A stretch of 37,965 bases of DNA from a virus: positions 1 to 37,965 of IMG/VR virus record IMGVR_UViG_3300021364_000066; one strand, written 5' to 3'. The position numbers were made by a program, and so were the translations under genes. Below the pieces are notes generated by a model. That model did not search any database. It worked only from the letters and a program-made list of their open reading frames with translations, and was not told the origin of the DNA. This document shows positions 17,829-25,561 of this stretch, piece after piece (position 1 is the stretch's first letter; every line of letters starts with the position of its first letter).

Positions 17829-20249
17829 CTATGTTTCCCTCAAACATGAATACATCGAAACGATAAAATAAGAGCCGTAGGCTAATTGTGAAGACCCGTA
17901 ATGCGTTTCATGGTCAAGGTGCAGGTCAATGTAGAGACTGTTACTGGTCTTTTCCGCTCTGTTTATCTGGCACTGATAAAGCAAATTGCCAGAGACGCCT
18001 TGAATAACAAGGAAACCCATGTTGTTACCAGCGCCCACCATGCCCGACAGGTAGTGTGAAGAGGGTAGCTTCCACTTAAACCGCCTAAAGGCATTCATCC
18101 CGTCAGTGGGAGCATTGTTCTCATTCCAGAAATAGAACTGTTTGCCGTTAGTGCCGTTTGAGGTATGCAGCAGTCGCTCCGTGTGGCTTAACAGCGAACC
18201 CTTAACGCTTTCTTGGTTTGTGCCTATCGCGTTATTAACATAGCCAACGGTTGCGAGGTTGGCGGCTGAGTCTTGCTTTCCCGCGTAGTTGATGGCATCA
18301 AGGCCGGTTGAGTTGTGGTAGACATAGAGCAGATCACCATTGCTACCGGCGTTCGTCTTGCCCTTGACGGTAAAGCCAGCGCCATTGCCACTGACCTTCG
18401 TAACGACAACCTTGTTGTCCAGCAGTATCCTGTTTGAGTTGCCCTCGCATATTGTCTTGTCGCCGGTCAGCCTAATGCGACCAACTGAATGCAAGCCCTT
18501 GCCGCTCATGTCCAAGTCTTTGTTGAACTGGAACCAGCCAGTGCCACTTGTACCCTGCCAAGTGAGCGAGCCGTAAGCGTTGGCGTTGGTCTTGTTTGAG
18601 AGGGTCAGTCTAGCGGCAGAGTTGTTGTTAGCTAGGTTGCCCTCAATGAGCATCATGGCCTCACCACCTTCTAGCTTCTGCGCCTCTATCCTCGGTGCAT
18701 TGAGAGTGCCGGTCAGTTTGCCGCCGGTTAGCTTCAGGTAGCGAGCATCCAGATCAGATATGCTGATGTCTTCCTGATTGATGGCAAAGAATCGAACCTC
18801 GCAACTATCACCAATCTTGATCTCGCCAGAGGATGCCCTAAGCGATACCGATACCTCCAGCAGAGTGCCAGAGCCTAAGTCATCATCAGTCACTACATAC
18901 AGCACGTTGTCATCAGGATGCTCTAAGTCAACGACCTCTACGTAGTCACCAACCTTGACTGTACCCAATGCGTGAGTCGTTCCGTTCAAGTCCTCGTTGT
19001 TGAGTATCAGCACGTTCTCTTCAGACGTAAACGCATCCTGCAAAGCAAACTGTCCGGGACTGCGTGGGATCGCGTCCTGTAAAAGACCCACGAACTCCCA
19101 CTGGCCGTGATCTCTTTGGGCGAGCAGTGTGTTCAGCGCAAGCGCCAACTCCTGTATCTCCGCGTCCAAGATCCTGTCTGCGTTATCAACGTACTCTACA
19201 GAAGCAAAGTCCTCAGTCTTTTCATCAATGAAGTCGCTAATCATCCCGCGATTCATCAAACTCATTGGGTGGCCTGATGGACTGCCGTCATATTTAATCG
19301 ACGTTGTGTTCACAGGCGCAATGTTGTTGACCTTGATTTGCGCCGAGGCTTCCATCTCACCACCTGACAGCGGCAAGTAACCTGATAGATCGGTCTCAAT
19401 GCCGTCTATCTGATCCTGCAACGCCTGATCGCCAGCCTCTCTGGCGGCTACCTCTGCGGCAAGGGCATCATTGATTGCAGTGTCATCGTAAGGATCAAGC
19501 GCATCAATCTGACCAGTGACCCATTCCTCAGTGGCATAGCCGTCAAGGTTTACATCACCAGCCTCAATGTCATTGATGGCGTTGTAAAAGAACTCGTTAA
19601 CGTCACGCTGGTTCTTGAGGTTCTCAAGCTCCTCGGGTGTGCCAATGAACTGGCCTTTGGCATTACGAAAAGCGCCGGGGTTAACCTCAACAAGATCAGT
19701 CGTTACTGGTGTCCATGTCTTAGAGCCGTCTGATCCTTCTTTGTAAACAAGCCAGCTATCTTGCAAGTTACTGTTTGGCCTTTTGACATAGTTAGACAGG
19801 TCAATGGTTCCGCTACCGCCATCACCGCTACCACCACCACTACTGCCACCACTGCCACCACCAACCTTGTAGTGAACCTCAGCAGGTGCTTGGCCCTGTA
19901 TTAGAGGAAGCTCAATAATGTAATGCTCCCCATCAGACATATGAACGACAACAGCGCCGTCAATGTCCTGCTCGACTCTGGTGATACTTACACCGTCTTT
20001 GCCATCTTCCCCCTTAGCGCCCTTATCACCCTTCTTACCGCTATCACCCTTGGGTCCAGCCGCACCTCTGTCTCCCTTATCACCCTTTGGCCCTTGAATA
20101 CCGGGGCCACCAGGTTCTCCCTTGTCACCCTTGTCACCTTTTGGGCCTGTTATCCTTTTGACATTTCCAACCTGACTGGCCTTAATCTCTTGGCGAATAA
20201 GCTGGACAATCTCAAATAAGCTGAAGCCATTTATTTGCTGATCGCTCAC
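17829..20249 (-). CDS. Collagen-like trimeric fibre, 806 aa
   Basis: A short helical head (1-34) is followed by 18 uninterrupted G-X-Y triplets at residues 35-88, a beta segment, a Gly/Ser linker near 133-150, coiled-coil stretches, repeated ITQ/LSGG strands, and a beta-rich C-terminal domain of about 150 residues. Bacterial and phage collagen-like segments form trimeric rods, so this is likely a fibre or head decoration rod with a receptor or glycan-binding tip. Its place between portal and scaffold, away from the tail genes, is unusual for a tail fibre and leaves open that it decorates the head or neck. Its ATG overlaps the portal stop as ATGA. Confidence 0.75.
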   Translation of the reverse strand: MSDQQINGFSLFEIVQLIRQEIKASQVGNVKRITGPKGDKGDKGEPGGPGIQGPKGDKGDRGAAGPKGDSGKKGDKGAKGEDGKDGVSITRVEQDIDGAVVVHMSDGEHYIIELPLIQGQAPAEVHYKVGGGSGGSSGGGSGDGGSGTIDLSNYVKRPNSNLQDSWLVYKEGSDGSKTWTPVTTDLVEVNPGAFRNAKGQFIGTPEELENLKNQRDVNEFFYNAINDIEAGDVNLDGYATEEWVTGQIDALDPYDDTAINDALAAEVAAREAGDQALQDQIDGIETDLSGYLPLSGGEMEASAQIKVNNIAPVNTTSIKYDGSPSGHPMSLMNRGMISDFIDEKTEDFASVEYVDNADRILDAEIQELALALNTLLAQRDHGQWEFVGLLQDAIPRSPGQFALQDAFTSEENVLILNNEDLNGTTHALGTVKVGDYVEVVDLEHPDDNVLYVVTDDDLGSGTLLEVSVSLRASSGEIKIGDSCEVRFFAINQEDISISDLDARYLKLTGGKLTGTLNAPRIEAQKLEGGEAMMLIEGNLANNNSAARLTLSNKTNANAYGSLTWQGTSGTGWFQFNKDLDMSGKGLHSVGRIRLTGDKTICEGNSNRILLDNKVVVTKVSGNGAGFTVKGKTNAGSNGDLLYVYHNSTGLDAINYAGKQDSAANLATVGYVNNAIGTNQESVKGSLLSHTERLLHTSNGTNGKQFYFWNENNAPTDGMNAFRRFKWKLPSSHYLSGMVGAGNNMGFLVIQGVSGNLLYQCQINRAEKTSNSLYIDLHLDHETHYGSSQLAYGSYFIVSMYSCLRET

Positions 20250-22381
20250 TGCAACGGCTCCTCTTCAATAGTGACCTGAGATAGATCATTTTGCTGCTGA
20301 GTCATCATCTGTCGCAGAAGATCCTGATCTGCCGACTTCCTTTGCCTGTCTTGCTGAGCGCCTTCCATGGCAGACTGACGCTCTTGCTTTTCCATGGCCC
20401 ACTTGTCCTCATCCATTAGCATTCTGGCCAGGGTGACCTTCTTCTCAAAGTCATCGTCAACCTCGCCATCCTTATCCACATCGCTGTACTTCAGCATCAG
20501 CTCTTGTGGCGCAAGGTCTGCCTCGCTTATGTACTTCTGCGCTCTAGCGGCAGACTCGGTAGCTTGACCCTTAATGGCCTCGATCTGCGCCTGCTGTAGC
20601 GCCATCTGCACTTGAGCCTGTTGCTCTTGCATCTGCTGGGCTTGCGGGTTGGGCTGATTAGCTTGGTCAATGACAGCCAACAGCTCTTCCTTAGAGGTCA
20701 CATTGAGATGGCCAATAATGGCTTTGAGCATTGCCCCATGAACGGGGGATTGAGGGGGCACAACCTGCATAATCTGAGCAAGTTGTTGAACTTCGTACTC
20801 TCTAGCAATAACCCCAAGGCTTGAGACAACAGAGAAGTGATAATCCTTTGATGGATACTTCTCTGGATCAAACTGCATATACCGCCAAGCAGTTTTCTTA
20901 ATCAGAGGCTTGAAGAAGGATTCTTGGAAATTCACCAGAGTCCTTCTCTGGCGCTTCATCACAGCGCCCATCGACATTGATATGCCTGCGGCAGTTGTGT
21001 CGCTTGATGGCCCTTTCTGCATCTCTGCAGCATCAACACCGCCAGTAGCCTGCTGAACCATCATCTGCAGAGATTGAGCCTGATTAAAACTGATCTGATT
21101 GAGCTGCCCAAAGTTGAAGGGCATCAAGGCATCCTGCGGCGCACCATTGGTCAACAGCATCTTGCCGGGACGCACCTCAAACTTGTCCCCTCTTGGGATT
21201 CTTGTGGCATCTACCGCCATCATGGGGTGTGTAGTTAAGGCTAGAGCATCAATCCTTGCCCTCATTTCAGCGTCCAAAGCCTTTTGGCTCATGTAGCCCT
21301 TTTCACAAACGCCTCGACCCCAGAACCTAGATGGCACTACGTCCCATGGGAAGGCAACAATAGGCCGGTCCTTACACATATAGGGGCTGGCTTGAGCCTT
21401 AAGTATCTGGCCATCACCTACAACAACTACCGCCTCTGTATAGAGCTGATCTACCTGGTCATCAGCTAGCTCAACGCCCTCATCAAGCAAAAGGTTAGTA
21501 GGCACTAACCCGTAATATCGCTTTATATGGACTTTTGACTTGGGTTGGCTGGTGATCTCAGGGTCAGCTTCGATTTCTGTATGAGACGGGTCTTCAGTAA
21601 CCGAGACATCATCACGATAGATGCCTGATTCTTGAAGCATCTGCACATGATGAATGGATACAAACTCATCCACGCACACACCTAGCGCACTAGAAATACA
21701 GGTCGCGTTAGGGTCAATAAGGAAATTGCGCGGCTGAACAGGATTGAGCCTAACAATAGGGCGAGTTTTCTTTTCTACCCCATACTCAACTAGGTTAGTG
21801 CCCTCTGGCATCCCCTCCATTGGCTTTGTGGCAGGGATGTACTCAGTGCTGTCCTCAATAACAAGCTCCCCAATACCTGTGCCAAAGACAGCGGCATTGA
21901 TAAGGATCTCGCCAATAGCGGCTCTGTAGTTAGCTCGCTCCATATCGTGATGAAGCCGAGATCTGACTGCATGAGCCTCTTGAGCATTAACACCACCACC
22001 CTGACCCGTGGGCTGTGGGGCCACGCTTGGGTTTGGGAGTGATTGCCCTTGGGGAGCAGGGGGTGGATTCTGTGGAGCCTGCTGCTTGACACGTTGTTCA
22101 TCATCAACAATGTCAAACATAAAGGCTTGAGAAAAGCTGGCAGTCTCTATTTCTGCCACGGAGGACTCAACAGCCTGTTGCAAAGCAGGAGCAATGATCT
22201 TTGAGCGTTCACTCTGGCGCATTTTGTCAGACTCAGACCACTTGCCGCGCCACAGTCTGTAGTACTCCTCATGGGTTTTGGCGTAATTGCTCTCATAGTG
22301 GTCACGCCAATCCTGTGTGGTGGTTTCTATCCACTCACACAGCCCATGATCTATACCTAAATGCTCCAGATCTTCTTTCAT
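20246..22381 (-). CDS. Portal protein (head-tail connector)
   Basis: The protein has 711 residues, the size of P22-type portals, and lies directly after the large terminase. The N-terminal block YRLWRGKWSESDKMRQSERSK and the following APALQQAVESSVAEIE are typical of this portal family. Next come a Pro/Gln-rich insert near 105-135, the core, and a Gln-rich helical end (about 590-640) that would form the barrel. Near residue 655 a loop DVDKDGEVDDDFE looks like a calcium-binding EF-hand loop. The portal makes the dodecameric DNA channel. The ATG shares one base with the terminase stop (TAATG). Confidence 0.85.
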   Translation of the reverse strand: MKEDLEHLGIDHGLCEWIETTTQDWRDHYESNYAKTHEEYYRLWRGKWSESDKMRQSERSKIIAPALQQAVESSVAEIETASFSQAFMFDIVDDEQRVKQQAPQNPPPAPQGQSLPNPSVAPQPTGQGGGVNAQEAHAVRSRLHHDMERANYRAAIGEILINAAVFGTGIGELVIEDSTEYIPATKPMEGMPEGTNLVEYGVEKKTRPIVRLNPVQPRNFLIDPNATCISSALGVCVDEFVSIHHVQMLQESGIYRDDVSVTEDPSHTEIEADPEITSQPKSKVHIKRYYGLVPTNLLLDEGVELADDQVDQLYTEAVVVVGDGQILKAQASPYMCKDRPIVAFPWDVVPSRFWGRGVCEKGYMSQKALDAEMRARIDALALTTHPMMAVDATRIPRGDKFEVRPGKMLLTNGAPQDALMPFNFGQLNQISFNQAQSLQMMVQQATGGVDAAEMQKGPSSDTTAAGISMSMGAVMKRQRRTLVNFQESFFKPLIKKTAWRYMQFDPEKYPSKDYHFSVVSSLGVIAREYEVQQLAQIMQVVPPQSPVHGAMLKAIIGHLNVTSKEELLAVIDQANQPNPQAQQMQEQQAQVQMALQQAQIEAIKGQATESAARAQKYISEADLAPQELMLKYSDVDKDGEVDDDFEKKVTLARMLMDEDKWAMEKQERQSAMEGAQQDRQRKSADQDLLRQMMTQQQNDLSQVTIEEEPLQ

Positions 22382-23628
22382 TAATAACCTGCCACGGCGT
22401 CAAGGGCTTCCCAATCCTGTTCCAGCTCAATGCCATCCAGATAAGCCACCTGGGCAATCTGATCGCAATAGCTAAGCGCGTCTAAAAGGTCATCGTGAAC
22501 AAGAACGGATGGGAAGTTCGCCGCCTCGTCAATAAAGCGTTCGTTCCAGTCCCCTTTTTTCAAGTGAACTAGCCCGTTTTCAAATCGGCCTGCCAAGGCC
22601 CATGCAATTCTGTCAGTCTTTTTCTGATTGCCGTGGGTGAGCTGGTCAATCACAAACAATCTCGACTTTCGGCGCATCTCATCCTGCAGGGGAGACATCA
22701 CAGCCTGCTGAGCAATCCCTTTTTCTATGCCTACCCTTCTAGGGCGGTACTTCTCAACAGCCTGAAAGATCTTTTGCACAGTTTCGTCCAAAGACCACTG
22801 CCCGTAGATAATGTCTTCAACGTACCAATGGCCATGAGGGGTGACTTTTGTCACAGCAATAGCAGAATTGTCGCGTTTTTTAGCCCTCCGCTGCCCCTGC
22901 TGTTTAAAGCCTGCCAAGTCAATAGAGATGTAGTACTCACCCTCTACCTTGATCTCGTCATAAATGTCGAATTTGTCAGGATCGAAGAATCCAGAGGTTC
23001 TGGCGTCAAAGCTAGCCATAAATTCTTGCTGGAAAGAGAACGACGGCAGGGTTTGTCTGGCGTGTTCAATCTCAGCCTTGTCTACTAGGGGGTTATCAAA
23101 GCTAGTAAAGTGGAAAGATGCCCAATCAGGCCACGTTCTTCCCCCAATAAACAGGTCATAGAAGTGATTTCTGCCCTCTGGTGTGCCAATAAAGATGGCA
23201 GAGCCCTTTCTGTCAGCCAGTGCGGGTCTGAGAATAGACTCCCAGACATCAGGCTTCATAAAAGCCAGCTCATCCATGACCAAATGCTTAAGGCTTACAC
23301 CACGAAGCGTGTCAGGCCGGTCAGCACCCTTTAAGTAAATAGTGTTGCCGCCAGCTAACGTAATCTCTAGGTTGTTGACATGGGACTTTTCAATAATATC
23401 GCCAGCAATATCAAAGATAGTGGCCCACATTACGTCTCGAGCTTGCCCCTGGGTGGGGGCTACATAGAAAGTCTTCCCCTGTTTTTCATTTAGGGCATTC
23501 AAGATAAGAGAAATAGCGGCTAAATGAGACTTCCCAGTACGCCGACCAGCAGCAATCACCTTAAAGCGGGATTGATCCTCCATAACTTTCTGCTGCCAAG
23601 GCAATAAGGCTAGGTCGAGGTTAGCCAT
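22381..23628 (-). CDS. terL: Terminase large subunit (DNA packaging ATPase and nuclease)
   Basis: The protein has 415 residues. The Walker A motif is GRRTGKSH at 28-35, Walker B LVMDE at 118-122 and the coupling motif IGTPEG at 149-154. The C-terminal RNase H-like nuclease shows Asp239 in ISIDLAG, Asp255 in KRDNSAI and a late acidic pair in DLLDALSYC. This motor drives DNA into the prohead and cuts concatemers. The gene follows the small terminase by a one-base overlap and precedes the portal. The ATPase and nuclease residues all appear intact. Confidence 0.94.
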   Translation of the reverse strand: MANLDLALLPWQQKVMEDQSRFKVIAAGRRTGKSHLAAISLILNALNEKQGKTFYVAPTQGQARDVMWATIFDIAGDIIEKSHVNNLEITLAGGNTIYLKGADRPDTLRGVSLKHLVMDELAFMKPDVWESILRPALADRKGSAIFIGTPEGRNHFYDLFIGGRTWPDWASFHFTSFDNPLVDKAEIEHARQTLPSFSFQQEFMASFDARTSGFFDPDKFDIYDEIKVEGEYYISIDLAGFKQQGQRRAKKRDNSAIAVTKVTPHGHWYVEDIIYGQWSLDETVQKIFQAVEKYRPRRVGIEKGIAQQAVMSPLQDEMRRKSRLFVIDQLTHGNQKKTDRIAWALAGRFENGLVHLKKGDWNERFIDEAANFPSVLVHDDLLDALSYCDQIAQVAYLDGIELEQDWEALDAVAGY

Positions 23629-24029
23629 TACTGTATAGAGACGGTATCACCGTCCACATCCTTCTCTTTAGTGTCTACAGGAAGGCTTTGGCCTTCTACA
23701 GAGCTAACCTGCAGACCAGAAATGTTGATCTGAACAGCAGTGGATTTCTTGGAATCTAGAGAAAAGCCAGCATTGGGGAGTAAACGATCAGCTACCATCT
23801 TCATGGCCTGCATCTGACCGTCATGCTCATCATTCATTGCTATATCAAATAGCTTGTTAACAAAGTGCTTAGCCTTGTCATGGGTCAATAGCTCAGCTTT
23901 CAGAGCATGGAGCTGACGAGTTTGCTCCCTAGCAGACATCAAATGCCTGCCAGTCTCCTTTTTCTTATCAGCTATCTCCTTCCTTTTAGCCTTGCGCTTA
24001 GCGACATCGGCCTCAAGATCATATCCCAT
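23628..24029 (-). CDS. terS: Terminase small subunit
   Basis: The protein has 133 residues. A Lys-rich N-terminus with helical heptads is followed by the block FVNKLFDIAMNDEHDGQMQAM (about 62-82) and ADRLLPNAG, a pattern common in small terminases. The gene is immediately upstream of the large subunit. It recognises the packaging site and loads the motor. The ATG at 24029 has no clear Shine-Dalgarno site, and the leader from the predicted promoter is only about 26 nt and largely made of a palindromic operator. A second Met at residue 30 is a possible shorter start. Confidence 0.8.
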   Translation of the reverse strand: MGYDLEADVAKRKAKRKEIADKKKETGRHLMSAREQTRQLHALKAELLTHDKAKHFVNKLFDIAMNDEHDGQMQAMKMVADRLLPNAGFSLDSKKSTAVQINISGLQVSSVEGQSLPVDTKEKDVDGDTVSIQ

Positions 24030-24036
24030 AGCTAAT

Positions 24037-24052
24037 TAGCAACTATTTGCTA
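24037..24052. promoter_or_regulatory. Operator-like palindrome O1
   Basis: TAGCAACTATTTGCTA, a 16-bp near-perfect inverted repeat (TAGCAA / TTGCTA with a 4-bp centre). It falls at about +3 to +18 of the predicted leftward late promoter, directly before the small terminase gene. It is the first of three sites in 135 bp sharing the consensus TAGYAA-N4-TTRCTA. Confidence 0.7.
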
Positions 24053-24061
24053 GTTTCGCGC

Positions 24062-24091
24062 ACTATAAACCCCTAGTAATCAAGAATGCAA
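24062..24091 (-). promoter_or_regulatory. Predicted leftward late promoter
   Basis: On the minus strand TTGCAT (24091-24086), an 18-bp spacer and TATAGT (24067-24062) resemble a sigma-70 promoter with a good -10 and weak -35. Transcription would begin near 24055 and run into terS. A perfect TTGACA lies 16 bases further upstream (24107-24102) but lacks a good -10. The nearby operator O1 would let the phage repressor silence the late operon. Confidence 0.45.
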
Positions 24092-24100
24092 CCATCGAAT

Positions 24101-24130
24101 TTGTCAATCGAATAGCAAATGTTTGCTAAT
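24101..24130 (+). promoter_or_regulatory. Predicted rightward promoter with operator O2 inside
   Basis: TTGTCA (24101-24106), 18 bases, then GCTAAT (24125-24130). The perfect palindrome TAGCAAATGTTTGCTA (O2, 24113-24128) occupies the spacer and -10, so a bound repressor would block polymerase. The transcript would start near 24137 and could run to the terminator at 24285-24313. Confidence 0.5.
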
Positions 24131-24154
24131 TTTTCCGATTTACTTGATTTTCCC

Positions 24155-24170
24155 TAGTAAAAATATGCTA
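24155..24170. promoter_or_regulatory. Operator-like palindrome O3
   Basis: TAGTAAAAATATGCTA follows the same consensus as O1 and O2 with one imperfect centre position. It lies 42 bp from O2 and just downstream of the predicted rightward start, as expected for an auxiliary repressor site. Confidence 0.6.
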
Positions 24171-24284
24171 GTCTGGGTCGGATGGTCGGTTTTCTACCGC
24201 AGTCCAGCCGTAGAGTTCCGTTCATGTAGTACCTCAAGAGCTAGGTTCACATTAGCTTGTTGCTAATCATGCTATACGAGCAAC

Positions 24285-24313
24285 AGGGGGGGTTGTTTCC
24301 TCCCCTTTTTTTT
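24285..24313 (+). terminator. Rho-independent terminator
   Basis: AGGGG (24285-24289) pairs with CCCCT (24302-24306), followed at once by eight T (24306-24313). Seven consecutive G allow several registers. It would separate the control-region transcript from the structured RNA that follows. Confidence 0.75.
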
Positions 24314-24319
24314 CCAAAA

Positions 24320-25190
24320 ATCACCTTTTGCATATCTGAGTGGCACCTCCTACTGGAATATCCGGGACTTTCCCCACCGGGGGTATGCGCGACTAGACGT
24401 TTGAGCCGTCTGAATCGGTAAGAAGGCGCGTGAATGGACCGAAGTAACAGATGGGAGCCACCAGACACACTTAAGCACCGAAACAGTTAACAGGTTAGTA
24501 GCCACTAACATTCACGTCTTATATATTAAACCTGAGTACATTCAGCAACTAAATCAACTATCGCTGTAAGGATCTACGATCTGCAAAAGTGTCCGAATCC
24601 CCTGATGGACTACTTATGCTTAGCCGACACCACCGCCGAAATCATCTGCTTCTAAACATCTTCAGCGCATTCACACGGTCTGACTTGAAAGAGCCTACGC
24701 AGCTGACTTGGGCTAAGATCTGTGTACCGTCCAGACCACTAGATCGTAGGCACTCAACACCCACGAAGTCGGTGAATCCGTAAGTCCTGCGTTGACAACC
24801 GTCTGCTCTTAGCCGATCTCCTTGCCGCTACCGTAGCTTCCTACTGCTTCATCCCACCAATCACCACGCTAAGTGTTGTGGCATAACCCTGATCTTCCCC
24901 TTCCTTTCTAAGAATTTCTAAGCCCTGCCCGTCCTCCCAAGTCATACATCGATTGAGCGACTGGTATAGGCCGCGCACTAAACGATCTCACAGTGAGTTC
25001 TGAAGTAAACCTTGCGCCTTTTATCAACGCCTAGAACCGCCTTTATGTTGGCCCCAAGTCAGCGGGTTCTAGGCTGGACTTGAGGTTGCGCAAGGTCGGC
25101 TGGCGCCGCCCTTCGGGTGACTTCAGAACGTCACGGTGAGGCTCGTAAGTGCGGCCAATACCGGTCGCTAAATCGTGTATGACTAAGGAG
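24320..25190 (+). ncRNA. Large structured non-coding RNA, candidate (about 870 nt)
   Basis: About 870 bases without a credible gene lie between a terminator and the 101-residue gene. The 5' part has a helix 24335-24348 with 24453-24465 enclosing hairpins at 24372-24382 and 24395-24411, a 6-bp hairpin at 24494-24509, and an 11-bp interrupted hairpin at 24583-24619. The middle has long-range complementarities: 24704-24710 with 24938-24944, and 24711-24718 with 24807-24814. The 3' domain (24950-25175) is far stronger. G-U pairs at 24348-24453 and 24962-25163 favour the plus strand. Size, setting and pseudoknotted design recall the phage-borne GOLLD and ROOL RNAs, but I cannot match a consensus by eye. 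The 5' boundary and promoter are unknown. Confidence 0.6.
24950..25175 (+). ncRNA. Highly structured 3' domain of the RNA, with pseudoknot
   Basis: P1 pairs 24950-24974 with 25151-25175 in strict register: 22 Watson-Crick pairs, one G-U, and two purine mismatches. P2 pairs 24987-25006 with 25120-25140 (19 pairs, one mismatch, one bulge). P3 pairs 25009-25017 with 25088-25096 (9 pairs). P4 pairs 25029-25038 with 25065-25074 (10 pairs). The P4 loop CAAGTC (25055-25060) pairs with GACTTG just 3' of P4 (25077-25082), making an H-type pseudoknot. A TTCG-capped hairpin may form near 25110-25117. The domain ends 15 bases before the AAGGAGG site of the next gene. Confidence 0.8.
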
Positions 25191-25197
25191 GCCAGAC

Positions 25198-25503
25198 ATG
25201 GCTAAGAAAGTTCTAAGAAAGAAAGCGAAAGACCAGGTTTATGACAACACTAACCGTGGCGCTTGCTGGGTGAATCAGTACGTCACCTACGGCATCGACA
25301 AGGAGACCGGAGAGCAGAAGGTCGTCAGCCCAGAACTAACGGGCTTCATCGACGTCGAGGGCGTTGAGTACGATCTAGCGGCCTGGCCGGTGCACAGCTC
25401 TAACCCCAAGGCACCAGCGTGGTCTTTCAAAGTCACACCGCGCAAACACGCTGAAGATGAAGAAACAGAAGACTTCGTCGATGGCGTCGCCAAAGCTAAG
25501 TAG
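25198..25503 (+). CDS. Unknown protein following the structured RNA, 101 aa; OB-fold-like pattern
   Basis: The start has a near-perfect AAGGAGG at good spacing. The N-terminus is very basic (AKKVLRKKAKDQ), the middle carries TGFIDVEGVEYDLAAW and then WSFKVTPR, and the tail is acidic (DEETEDFVD). The G-x-I/V-x-x-E/D-G-x-E...W pattern resembles the SSB-like 86-residue protein at 32139-32399 (KGTVKMDGKEKNVSVW), suggesting a small nucleic-acid-binding beta protein. That resemblance is by eye. The gene lies between the RNA and a terminator, so RNA and protein may form one unit. The codons are richer in G and C than in neighbouring early genes. Confidence 0.7.
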   Translation: MAKKVLRKKAKDQVYDNTNRGACWVNQYVTYGIDKETGEQKVVSPELTGFIDVEGVEYDLAAWPVHSSNPKAPAWSFKVTPRKHAEDEETEDFVDGVAKAK

Positions 25504-25512
25504 TAACCATCA

Positions 25513-25531
25513 GGGGCTTCGGCCCCTTTTT
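25513..25531 (+). terminator. Rho-independent terminator
   Basis: GGGGC (25513-25517), TTCG loop, GCCCC (25522-25526), then five T. The flanking A and T extend the stem by one pair. It ends the unit made of the structured RNA and the 101-residue gene. Confidence 0.9.
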
Positions 25532-25561
25532 CATATCTCCAATTTAAAAGAGACAAAAGAG

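Larger units (their letters stand above)
24137..24313 (+). ncRNA. Candidate short non-coding transcript ended by a terminator
   Basis: The stretch has no credible reading frame. It begins at a predicted operator-controlled promoter and ends at a strong terminator. Inside are a CGGT/ACCG hairpin (24187-24199) and an ATTAGC/GCTAAT inverted repeat (24251-24267). It could be a small RNA of about 175 nt, comparable in position to the short leader transcripts made from phage control regions. It could also be only an insulated leader. Confidence 0.35.

Noticed and set aside
24247-24783. Small reading frames in the non-coding control/RNA region (for example 24247-24468 minus and 24589-24783 plus)
   Set aside because: They lack ribosome sites, have odd composition and overlap strong RNA pairings; no conserved-looking protein.
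24792-24821. Promoter at TTGACA 24792-24797
   Set aside because: A perfect -35 hexamer but no acceptable -10 at 16-18 bases; it lies inside the proposed structured RNA.
24950-25175. Group I intron, tmRNA or RNase P RNA
   Set aside because: No split gene surrounds it, no tRNA-like end with CCA, and the conserved core strings of these classes are not visible.
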